Source: an uncultured Victivallales bacterium (lineage in GTDB: Bacteria; Verrucomicrobiota; Lentisphaeria; Victivallales; UBA1829). From it: a stretch of DNA of 8,861 nt. The notes beneath the pieces are model-generated. The model saw only the letters and a list, made by a program, of their open reading frames with translations, ran no database searches and had not been told where the DNA came from. Within the stretch, counting starts at the first letter, position 1, and the number at the start of each line of letters is the position of its first letter. Shown here piece by piece: positions 1 to 6,338 of the stretch. Location: the NCBI GenBank assembly GCA_934644965.1, contig CAKUDG010000040.1:1-8861 (forward strand), given 5' to 3'. The position numbers and the translations under genes are program-made.

Positions 1-5
1 GTTTG

Positions 6-26
6 AAAATCTCCGAATGAGATTTT
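6..26. other. Small perfect hairpin at the left edge of the IS
   Basis: AAAATCTC (6-13) and GAGATTTT (19-26) are perfectly complementary with a 5-nt loop, and a further T follows on the plus strand. It could be a weak bidirectional terminator shielding the IS or the end of an upstream gene outside the window, or chance in AT-rich DNA. It overlaps the proposed IS end and so weakens that boundary call. Confidence 0.35.
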
Positions 27-122
27 TCTGTGTTTTACGTTAACGCTTTGACTTCTCTTTTTCAAGTATCCTCGACTGAAAAAGCCGACATTTTATTTGT
101 TTTTTCTCCGGAAAACCTCCTT

Positions 123-1142
123 TTATGCGGTCTGCCTCATCAAAAAGCAGAATCTCTCCATGTTGTATGCGATGTTGCGTAATCCCAGCTTCACTTCCGC
201 CCTGCTTATCCCGATGGACCTCAGAATGAGATCTCCGGCTCGCTGTGTCATGGCCCCGAATATATGTTCTATTCTGGAACGAGTCCTGGCTCTTGTCCGG
301 TTCCCTTGTTTCTCCCATGAGGTTAACGGATGTCCTTTGCATCCTTTTCTCTGCAGATGCGCCCGGAATCTGCCCTCCTTCAGATTCGCCTCGCTCTTCG
401 CTGAACGATACGCGCTGTCCGCATAAACATCCCGGCTGGTGTTGCTTTCATCGAGAAGCTCTTCAAACACATTGCTGTCGTGAACGGAGGCATCCGTAAC
501 TTTGTAATCCCGAATGATTTTGTAATTGACATCCGCCTCAACATGGTTCTTGTAGCCGTAGTAATTCTTCCCGTTCTTCTGAACCCAGCGGGCATCCGTG
601 TCCTTCTGCCGCTTCTTTGCGCCGCTCCAATTTTCAACAGGTGGATTTCCTTCTTTGATCGCCTTGTTTTCATCGCGGGTGTTACGCTGCGTGGGAACGC
701 GAACGATGGTCGCATCGACAATTTGCCCCTTCTTCGCCACAAATCCGGACTCGGCAAGAAATGCATTGAACTTGTCAAACAGCTTCCGTATGAGCTTATG
801 CTCCTCCTGTTTCGAACGGAAGAGCCGGATCGTCTTCGCATCGGGAACACGGCTGTCAAGTGCCATATCCAGAAAACGCATGAAACTCAACCGATCCATA
901 ATCTGATATTCCATCTCGTCATCGCTCAGATTGTACAGCGATTGCAGAATCAGTATCTTGAACATCATCACCACATCAAATGGTCTGCGTCCGGCATTGC
1001 TCTTGCGTTCATGGTCGTATATGATCTCAAGATCTCTGCGGAATTTCTCCCACGGCACAAGTTCTTTCAGGCGCGGCAGCATATCGCCGTTCTCCGTCAG
1101 ATAATCCAGACGATTGTCTATGTCAAATAATCCGTTCAGCAT
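123..1142 (-). CDS. IS5-family DDE transposase
   Basis: This 339-aa protein catalyses cut-and-paste or copy-type movement of its own element through a DDE/RNase H-fold active site. The N-terminal part carries the typical IS5/IS4-superfamily helix region with GRRPFDVVMM (51-60) and LYNLSDDEMEY (69-79), close to the GRRPY...YNLSD pattern of IS5 itself. The catalytic triad appears to be D143 (in IVDATIV), D242 (in VYADSAYRS) and E292 (in RSRIEHIFG), with R288 four residues before the Glu as in the Y-R-E signature of the family. YGYKNH (195-200) matches the usual block between the first two acids. Length equals that of intact IS5 transposases and no frameshift is seen, so the copy may be active or recently acquired. 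The ATG is preceded by AGGAGG five bases upstream (plus-strand 1148-1153), an ideal ribosome site. It is the only gene in the element. Confidence 0.95.
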   Translation of the reverse strand: MLNGLFDIDNRLDYLTENGDMLPRLKELVPWEKFRRDLEIIYDHERKSNAGRRPFDVVMMFKILILQSLYNLSDDEMEYQIMDRLSFMRFLDMALDSRVPDAKTIRLFRSKQEEHKLIRKLFDKFNAFLAESGFVAKKGQIVDATIVRVPTQRNTRDENKAIKEGNPPVENWSGAKKRQKDTDARWVQKNGKNYYGYKNHVEADVNYKIIRDYKVTDASVHDSNVFEELLDESNTSRDVYADSAYRSAKSEANLKEGRFRAHLQRKGCKGHPLTSWEKQGNRTRARTRSRIEHIFGAMTQRAGDLILRSIGISRAEVKLGLRNIAYNMERFCFLMRQTA

Positions 1143-1147
1143 CCTGT

Positions 1148-1153
1148 CCTCCT
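1148..1153 (-). promoter_or_regulatory. Ribosome binding site of the transposase gene
   Basis: The minus strand reads AGGAGG, a perfect anti-16S match, with a 5-nt spacer to the ATG at 1142. It fixes the transposase start and contrasts with the weak Shine-Dalgarno sequences of the neighbouring chromosomal genes. Confidence 0.8.
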
Positions 1154-1206
1154 GTCATTGATGCTGTAATGTACATCCTCTCGCATTCCTTTGCCAGCGT
1201 CATCTC

Positions 1207-1449
1207 AATTTATCCTCGAATAAATAGAGGTACCCTATAATCATATAGCAATTCTTTTTTTTCCCTCTTCTCTTTCCAAGCAATACTTCGTAAAAGCGGA
1301 GAAAAGCGCCTGGGGAAAAAGGAAGATGGGAAAAAAGAAGGGCGGAAAGCCATTTTTTGGCGTTGACGCTGCTATTGTAGTAAAGGATAAAACAAAGGAA
1401 GGGGAGGGGGATAAAAAACGCTTCGCAGAAAGGGAATTCCGAGTGAATT
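1207..1449. other. Intergenic region between rmuC and the IS, with G-tract module
   Basis: These 243 bp hold no credible gene. The plus strand contains GGGGAGGGGG at 1401-1410, preceded by ATAAAACA at 1387-1394 and followed by ATAAAAAACG. A promoter-like pair TTGACG (1363-1368) and GATAAA (1386-1391) with a 17-bp spacer lies just upstream of the G-tract on the plus strand, pointing into the 3' end of rmuC in antisense. No strong hairpin with a T-run is seen on the minus strand after the rmuC stop codon. Confidence 0.5.
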
Positions 1450-2895
1450 TTATTCTCCCTGCTTTCCTTCCTGCAGGAAAAGGGCGTCTTCTGCGGGGAG
1501 TTCCTGAACATCTCTCAGTTTCCGCTCGATTGCACGCGTACGGACTCCGGCGGAATCAATTTCCTTGACAGCCGACTCCAGTTTATTTCTTGTTTTGTCC
1601 AGGATGTCGCCGAAACGCCCGAATTCCGTTTTCACCGCTCCGAGGATCGCCCAGACTTCACTGGAGCGCTTTTCAATGGCCAGAGTGCGGAAGCCCATCT
1701 GAAGACTGTTCAGGAAGGCGACCAGGTTGGCAGGTCCGACAACCGATATTTTGTATTCCCTCTGCAGCAGTTCAAAAAGGCCCGGGCGGCGGAGAATTTC
1801 AGCATAAAGCCCCTCTGTCGGCACAAACATCAGTGCGAATTCCGTCGTAGCCGGGGGGTCGATATATTTGGAATGAATGTCCGAAGCGCATTTTTTCACC
1901 GCCGATTCAAAGGCTTTCTGGGCCGCTTTCAATTCTTCCGGAGCGGCATTTTCATAGGCGTCCAGCAGGCGCTGGTAATCTTCGACCGGGAATTTGGAGT
2001 CGATCGGGAGCAGGACCGGCGCGCTTGAGTGGTTGCGCCCCGGCATTTTCACGGCAAATTCCACTCGCTCGGAAGATCCCTGTTTGATTGCCGCGTTCAA
2101 CACATACTGATCGGGTGAAAGATACTGCTCCAGAACAGAGGCAAGCTGAATTTCTCCGAGGTTGCCGCGGGTTTTGACGTTGCTCAGGACCTTTTTCAGA
2201 TCGCCGACGCCGTTTGCAAGTGTCTGCATCTCCCCGAGCCCCTTGTGAACCTGTTCCAGACGTTCCCCGATCAGCTTGAAGGATTCATTGAAACGTTTTT
2301 CCAGGGATTCATGGAGTTTTTCATCGACCGTCTTGCGCATCAGTTCGAGTTTTTCTGCATTGTCCGTTTGAATGGACTTCAGCTTTCCATCCACGGTATC
2401 CCGGATGGCGTTCAGTCTGGCATCAACCACGGAATTCAACTGTGTCTGCATCTTCAGGAGTTCTTCTCTGGCCTGCTGCTGGGCAAGCTGAGTCTTTTCC
2501 CGGAACTGTTCCAGAGAGGTCCGGAGAGTTTCATTGAGTTTCAGAGCCTTTTCTTCCTGCCGGGCCGTCGTTTCCCCAAGCCGGACGCTGAAAGCATCAA
2601 GCGCCTTCCCCGTTGTTTCCGTCAGTCCTTTGAACAAATTGGAAAGTTCCGCCCGGCTGTCCATCAGTGTCCGGTTCAGTTCCTCCCGGTTCTGAGCGCT
2701 TTCCGCACGCAGGGAAAGTTCCGCCCGGTTCAGATCGGAATGCAGTATTTCCATCCGATTCTCCTGATGGTCCATTTTGAGTTTCAGATCCTCAAGCACA
2801 GCGTCTTTCCCTTGTCCCCCCCGGAACCGCAGACTCAGGATCAGGATCTGCAGAAGCAGGACGGCAATCAGAAGAACAAGAAGAATTACTTCCAT
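1450..2895 (-). CDS. rmuC: RmuC family protein (DNA recombination protein RmuC)
   Basis: RmuC proteins are membrane-anchored, coiled-coil proteins with a PD-(D/E)XK-like nuclease domain; in E. coli the loss of rmuC raises the frequency of inversions at short inverted repeats. This 481-aa protein has a single N-terminal membrane segment (about residues 3-22, a run of Leu, Ile and Val), a long charged coiled coil (about 30-225), then the conserved core: VKTRGNLGEIQLASVLEQYL (240-259), LPIDSKFPVEDYQRL (296-310), ALMFVPTEGLYAEIL (354-368) and VVGPANLVAFLNSLQMGFRTLAI in the stretch 385-407. D299 and K301 of IDSKFP and the FVPTEG block are the family hallmarks. Length is normal and the C terminus is complete. 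The chosen ATG gives a membrane segment beginning at residue 3; GGA-type sequences upstream are only a fair ribosome site. The gene stands alone, 372 bp after the acyl-CoA synthetase gene. No clear terminator follows; a C-tract starts 40 nt past the stop. Confidence 0.95.
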   Translation of the reverse strand: MEVILLVLLIAVLLLQILILSLRFRGGQGKDAVLEDLKLKMDHQENRMEILHSDLNRAELSLRAESAQNREELNRTLMDSRAELSNLFKGLTETTGKALDAFSVRLGETTARQEEKALKLNETLRTSLEQFREKTQLAQQQAREELLKMQTQLNSVVDARLNAIRDTVDGKLKSIQTDNAEKLELMRKTVDEKLHESLEKRFNESFKLIGERLEQVHKGLGEMQTLANGVGDLKKVLSNVKTRGNLGEIQLASVLEQYLSPDQYVLNAAIKQGSSERVEFAVKMPGRNHSSAPVLLPIDSKFPVEDYQRLLDAYENAAPEELKAAQKAFESAVKKCASDIHSKYIDPPATTEFALMFVPTEGLYAEILRRPGLFELLQREYKISVVGPANLVAFLNSLQMGFRTLAIEKRSSEVWAILGAVKTEFGRFGDILDKTRNKLESAVKEIDSAGVRTRAIERKLRDVQELPAEDALFLQEGKQGE

Positions 2896-3267
2896 TTTAT
2901 CCGCATCCTTTTTTCAAGAGGTTTTTTTTCAGAGGGAAAAACAAAACTGGGGTCAAAAGGAAAAAACTGGCAGGGAAATATGAATAAAAAAAGAAAGATG
3001 ATGAAAGATGGGAGAAAGATCAGGAGTCCTTCTTCAGCATTCCATTCTTTTTTCCCCATTCTTCTTTTCCTCTTGTTTCCCGTCTTTCTCCACCATTTTT
3101 CCATTTTTTTCTTCTCTCCGACTCTTCTCCTTTCATATTTTTTTCCAGGAAAAACGGGAAAAACACAAATGAGAGAAAGGTGCGTGAAGAAGACAAATAT
3201 TATATATGGGGAAAAACGTATTTTTGTTTCTTTTTATAAAACAGCAAAGAGAGGGGAGGGGGCAGGT
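2896..3267. other. 372-bp non-coding region of polypurine/polypyrimidine blocks
   Basis: The stretch separates the acyl-CoA synthetase stop from the rmuC start. The plus strand is purine-rich at about 2930-3025, almost pure pyrimidine at 3041-3135 (10 purines in 95 bases), and purine-rich again at about 3150-3215. A second G-tract module (TATAAA at 3235-3240, GGGGAGGGGG at 3253-3262) sits next to the acyl-CoA synthetase stop codon. No convincing terminator was found. A 72-codon minus-strand reading frame (2886-3104) is more likely a product of the base composition than a gene. Confidence 0.6.
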
Positions 3268-4950
3268 TCAGCCTCCGTGAACTTTTTTCCAGGAATCATC
3301 CCCGGTCTCGGCATGTCTGCGCAGGATATCGCGTTTGATTTTTCCGGAAAAAGTTTTCGGCATCGCCTTGACGAATTCGATTTCGCGGGGATACTTGTAG
3401 GGGGCGGAAAGACTCTTTGCGTGTTTCTGCAGCTGCTGGACCATGGATTCCGTCGGTTCATATCCGTCATTCAAAACGACATAAGCCTTGACAATCGCTC
3501 CGCGGAGCGGATCCGGCACACCGATTACGGCAACTTCCCGTACGGCGGGATGCTGCATCATGACTTCCTCCACCTCCAGAGGTCCGATTCTGTAACCGGA
3601 ACTTTTGATGATGTCGTCACTTCTTCCGATAAAGCAGTAATAACCGTCTTCATCCATGCGGGCTTTGTCCCCGGTATAATAAAAGCCGTTGACGAAGGAC
3701 TTTTCATTTTCCTCCGGATTGGCGAGGTATTCGATGAAAAGGCCGATCGGCCGGCCGTTCTGGAGACGGACCGCGATTCTGCCGTCTTCCCCCTGAGGAA
3801 CAGGGTTTCCGTCCTCGTCATGGAGTTCGATCTCCCATCCTGGGGAGGGTTTTCCCATGGTGCCGGGGCGGGGTTCCATTCCGGCGAAATTGGCAATCAT
3901 GCAGACAGTTTCCGTCTGTCCATATCCTTCTCGGATAGTCAGGCCGATTCCTTCCTTCCAGAGTTTGACCGTTTCCGTATGAAGAGGTTCTCCAGCGGCG
4001 GTGCAGCTGCGGAGTTCCTCGAAATTGTACTTGGTCAGATCGGAGAGCACGAGCATGCGGTAGACGGTCGGGGGTGCACAGAAGGAGGTGACTTCATATT
4101 TTTCCAGCAGGGGAAGCAGTTCCTCCGCATGGAATTTTCCTCTGATATCGTAAATGAGCAGACAGGCCCCGAGGAACCACTGTCCGAAATAGTTTCCCCA
4201 GATGTTTTTCCCCCATCCCGTATCGGAAATCGCGAGCTGGAGGTCATTTGGCCCCACGCCGTGCCAGAGTTCCGCGGTGATGATATGTCCCAGTGCATAG
4301 CCGAAGTTGTGAAGCACCATTTTCGGATGTCTGCTGGTTCCGGAAGTGAACATGAGCAGCATGGGGTCTTCCGTCTTTGTCTCAGACCGGAAAGCTGTGT
4401 TCAGATTGTTTCTGGAAATATACGGAGGCGTGGAGATTTCTCTGCGGTAGCTGACCCAGTTATCCTTTTCCCCGTCTACAAGGAGTCGGACCTGCAATGA
4501 AGGACAGTCATCAAAAATCTCATCGAATTTCCCGGAGTTCTCCAAGTCCGTGATGACCATTCTGAATTTTCCTGTCTGAATGCGGTATTTTGCATCCTGG
4601 GCCGTGAGCAGGGTAGGGGAGGGGCACTGCACTACACCCAGTTTGATCATCGCAAGGGAGAAAATCCACCATTCCGGAACCCGCGGCAGCATCAGAAAGA
4701 CAAAATCTCCTTTCCGCAGCCCCAGTTTCATGAGCAGATTCGCAGCCTGGTTGGAGAGACGGCTGAGCTCATAAAAAGTGAATCGCTTTTCCTCTCCATG
4801 CTGATTGGTCCAGATCATGGCGAGTTTGTTACGGTCATATTTTGCCCATTCATCGATAATGTCTAAGCCGAAGTTGAACTTTTCGGGAGCTTTCAGGGGA
4901 AACTGGTCGAGTTCCGGGAAAAGGCGCGGCTGCTGCAAATCTTTCTTCAT
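3268..4950 (-). CDS. AMP-forming acyl-CoA synthetase, ACSM-like (medium-chain type)
   Basis: An ANL-superfamily enzyme that activates a carboxylic acid with ATP to an acyl-adenylate and then transfers it to CoA. From the ATG at 4950 it is 560 aa. Visible motifs: the P-loop TSGTSRHPK (202-210), DTGWGK (243-248), EGYGQTE (341-347), the TGD hinge region (426-428), GRSDDIIKSSGYRIGP (442-457) and the C-terminal PKTFSGKIKR (531-540), whose Lys537 is the adenylation lysine. The opening FNFGLDIIDEWA and LPRVPEWW are typical of the medium-chain/ACSM branch rather than of acetyl-CoA synthetase; the true substrate (butyrate, medium-chain or aromatic acid) cannot be read from sequence. The frame stays open to a GTG at 5010, but that start has no ribosome site and a TATACT box (4974-4979) lies inside the extension, so the internal ATG is preferred. 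Its own ribosome site (AAGGA, about 13 nt upstream) is poor. It lies between rnhC and rmuC on the same strand, with long gaps. Confidence 0.9.
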   Translation of the reverse strand: MKKDLQQPRLFPELDQFPLKAPEKFNFGLDIIDEWAKYDRNKLAMIWTNQHGEEKRFTFYELSRLSNQAANLLMKLGLRKGDFVFLMLPRVPEWWIFSLAMIKLGVVQCPSPTLLTAQDAKYRIQTGKFRMVITDLENSGKFDEIFDDCPSLQVRLLVDGEKDNWVSYRREISTPPYISRNNLNTAFRSETKTEDPMLLMFTSGTSRHPKMVLHNFGYALGHIITAELWHGVGPNDLQLAISDTGWGKNIWGNYFGQWFLGACLLIYDIRGKFHAEELLPLLEKYEVTSFCAPPTVYRMLVLSDLTKYNFEELRSCTAAGEPLHTETVKLWKEGIGLTIREGYGQTETVCMIANFAGMEPRPGTMGKPSPGWEIELHDEDGNPVPQGEDGRIAVRLQNGRPIGLFIEYLANPEENEKSFVNGFYYTGDKARMDEDGYYCFIGRSDDIIKSSGYRIGPLEVEEVMMQHPAVREVAVIGVPDPLRGAIVKAYVVLNDGYEPTESMVQQLQKHAKSLSAPYKYPREIEFVKAMPKTFSGKIKRDILRRHAETGDDSWKKVHGG

Positions 4951-4973
4951 GGTAAAACACGATTCCTTGGTAA

Positions 4974-5000
4974 AGTATATTTCATTCCTATATCTTTGAA
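4974..5000 (-). promoter_or_regulatory. Possible promoter of the acyl-CoA synthetase gene
   Basis: On the minus strand TTCAAA (plus coordinates 4995-5000) and TATACT (4974-4979) are separated by 15 bp, shorter than the ideal 17. The -10 box matches five of six consensus bases. Transcription from here would begin about 20 nt before the ATG at 4950. Confidence 0.3.
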
Positions 5001-5049
5001 CGGGATCCACCTGTCTGGACTCATAAAAAACCTACTGAAAATACACCGG

Positions 5050-5066
5050 ATTTGCAAATTTGCAAT
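5050..5066. promoter_or_regulatory. Palindromic/tandem repeat, possible operator upstream of the acyl-CoA synthetase gene
   Basis: Two tandem copies of ATTTGCAA (5050-5057 and 5058-5065) together create a perfect 14-bp palindrome, TTGCAAATTTGCAA (5052-5065), in the 207-bp gap between rnhC and the acyl-CoA synthetase gene. The size and symmetry suit a dimeric regulator. No regulator is encoded nearby, so the role is a guess. Confidence 0.35.
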
Positions 5067-5076
5067 GCACCCCGGG

Positions 5077-5108
5077 AAAAAAGGCAAGTCTTTTCTGCTT
5101 TGCAGACT
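5077..5108 (-). terminator. Weak possible terminator after rnhC
   Basis: On the minus strand, about 50 nt beyond the rnhC stop, AGTCT and AGACT flank a segment that itself contains CTGC-AAA-GCAG, followed after four bases by six T (plus-strand A-run 5077-5082). The alternative stems are short and compete, so this is only a candidate. Confidence 0.3.
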
Positions 5109-5157
5109 CCCTCGTTTTTTTTTTCTGGATTCTTGTTTCTGTTTTCCCGGCGGCAGT

Positions 5158-6159
5158 TCAGCGATGCCATTCCTGTTTTGGCGGAGCGGGAAGCCCCAGC
5201 GCTTTTGCCGCGGTTCGGAAATGCATTTTACCCAGACGATTCAGGAGCTCATATCCGCCGACTGCTGCCAGTTCCGCCGCGGCCTCATCGACCTGGAGAC
5301 CGGCGCCGCGGGGAAGAGTGCGGCCGCACAGTTCCCCCAGAAGATGGAGCCTGCGGATGAATTCCGCACGGGCCAGAATGGAAGCTGCCGCGACGGCAAT
5401 ATCGGATTCGGCTCTGGTTCTCTGTTCAAGACGGATGGTCCGGCCTTTTTTCATAAGGGCGTTCCGTATCAGGGATTCGTCACCGAATTTATCTGAGAGG
5501 ACATGATTACATTCCGGAGCTTTTTCGAGAAGGTTCTCCAGTGCTCTTGCATGACCCCAGGCAAGGAGGCGGTTGAGGCTTCCTATCTGCTCATAGGTCC
5601 GGTTATAGGCTTCCGGACCGATTGCGACAAGGCTCCACATGCCTCGGGTTTCTTTTCTGATGAGGTCAGCGAGCTTTGTGATTTGCTTGTCGCTTTTGAT
5701 TCGTTTGGAATCCCTGACTCCCGCCTGTTCCAGCGATTCGGCGATTTTCTTTTCCGCAATGAAGACGCAGGCGATGACAAGAGGGCCGAAGAAATCACCT
5801 TTTCCGCTTTCATCGGTCCCTGCATGCGGGAAAAAGTCCTGAGGAGGAACGACGTCTGCGGCGGGACTTTCTCCTTCGCCCGGAAGATCTGCGGGGCCTC
5901 CTGAACAGGCGAAAGTCTGTTCTTTCAGGACTTCCGGCTCCAAAATGAATTCGAGGAATTCCTCCGCATTTTTCCCCTGGATGACCAGTTTCCCGTTTTC
6001 ATAGGCGCTGAGAGAGAGCTTGTCCGCACGGGTTCTGAAGAAACAGAAGGGAGCCGGCTCCAGAATCCACCCTTTTTCCTCGAGAAGCGCTTTCAAGGTT
6101 TGAATCTGAGGCGTGCTAAGCTGCCTCACGAGACATGTTTTTTTGTTATTTTCAGCCAT
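5158..6159 (-). CDS. rnhC: Ribonuclease HIII
   Basis: RNase HIII is a cytosolic endonuclease that cuts the RNA strand of RNA:DNA hybrids and so helps remove R-loops and Okazaki primers. The 333-aa product has the two expected parts: an N-terminal TBP-like hybrid-binding domain (about 10-80, with LEEKGW, AYENGKLVIQGK and an aromatic-rich strand) and the RNase H catalytic domain (about 112-320). The family signature GTDESGKGDFFGPLVIA covers 114-130, giving D116 and E117; the other metal ligands appear to be D223 (LSDKFGD) and D253 (ESDIAVAAAS). The DE-D-D set with GKGD separates HIII from HII. A Pro/Gly/acidic linker (about 86-109) makes the protein slightly longer than the usual 300-310 aa. 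The start ATG has no clear Shine-Dalgarno sequence, but the N-terminal domain begins soon after it. It is transcribed divergently from the secreted-protein gene. Confidence 0.95.
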   Translation of the reverse strand: MAENNKKTCLVRQLSTPQIQTLKALLEEKGWILEPAPFCFFRTRADKLSLSAYENGKLVIQGKNAEEFLEFILEPEVLKEQTFACSGGPADLPGEGESPAADVVPPQDFFPHAGTDESGKGDFFGPLVIACVFIAEKKIAESLEQAGVRDSKRIKSDKQITKLADLIRKETRGMWSLVAIGPEAYNRTYEQIGSLNRLLAWGHARALENLLEKAPECNHVLSDKFGDESLIRNALMKKGRTIRLEQRTRAESDIAVAAASILARAEFIRRLHLLGELCGRTLPRGAGLQVDEAAAELAAVGGYELLNRLGKMHFRTAAKALGLPAPPKQEWHR

Positions 6160-6211
6160 GGGAAGACATATTTTCTCAAAAATAAAAAAAAATTGCTTTA
6201 TTTTTCCATGT

Positions 6212-6239
6212 AGTATAACTGATTTCTCTTGACAATCAA
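6212..6239 (-). promoter_or_regulatory. Predicted promoter of rnhC
   Basis: The minus strand carries TTGATT (plus 6234-6239), a 16-bp spacer and TATACT (6212-6217). The -10 matches five of six consensus bases. The resulting 5' leader would be about 45 nt. Its -35 box overlaps the -35 box of the opposite promoter. Confidence 0.5.
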
Positions 6240-6257
6240 GTCTGGAGGATTTATTTT
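6229..6257 (+). promoter_or_regulatory. Predicted promoter of the secreted-protein gene
   Basis: A perfect TTGACA (6229-6234) is followed by a 17-bp spacer and TATTTT (6252-6257). The leader would be about 75 nt to the ATG at 6339. The -35 lies in the inverted repeat CTTGA-CAA-TCAAG (6228-6240), shared with the divergent rnhC promoter. Confidence 0.55.
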
Positions 6258-6326
6258 AGACCGTAATGAGTACAGGAATTTGGCTCTGCACTCACGAGAG
6301 AATCAGATTCACATTCACATCCGGAA

Positions 6327-6330
6327 AAGG
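6327..6330 (+). promoter_or_regulatory. Ribosome binding site of the secreted-protein gene
   Basis: AAGG, within GGAAAAGG, lies 8 nt before the ATG at 6339 and supports that start over an out-of-frame ATG at 6266. Confidence 0.5.
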
Positions 6331-6338
6331 TCAAATAC

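Larger units (their letters stand above)
19..1206 (-). mobile_element. IS5-family insertion sequence (boundaries tentative)
   Basis: A complete IS5-like transposase gene with short flanks on both sides defines the element. The ends proposed here rest on a weak terminal inverted repeat: GAGAT-4 nt-CTG at the left (19-30) against the same pattern on the minus strand at the right (ending 1206), each flanked by AAT (16-18 and 1207-1209), which would be a 3-bp target duplication. An 1188-bp element would be a normal IS5-family size. Against this, the left GAGAT also forms part of a local hairpin (6-26), and another direct repeat, TATCCTCGA, lies at 67-75 and 1211-1219, although the sequences just inside it do not form an inverted repeat. 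The presence of an IS is secure; the ends are not. Confidence 0.5.

Noticed and set aside
1200..1511. A 103-codon minus-strand frame overlapping the end of rmuC.
   Set aside because: It overlaps rmuC out of frame, is low complexity (Phe, Lys, Arg) and covers the G-tract module; composition explains it.
2245..4500. A 751-codon plus-strand open frame running antisense through rmuC, the intergenic gap and the acyl-CoA synthetase gene.
   Set aside because: It is antisense to two genes with unmistakable conserved motifs, its translation is Phe/Ser/Gly-rich without any recognisable domain, and it has no ribosome site. The length reflects codon composition of the opposite strand and a stop-poor polypyrimidine gap.
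4615..4628. A G-rich run resembling the intergenic G-tract module inside the acyl-CoA synthetase gene.
   Set aside because: It encodes part of the conserved protein (VQCPSPTLL region) and lacks the -10-like box, so it is not counted as a module copy.
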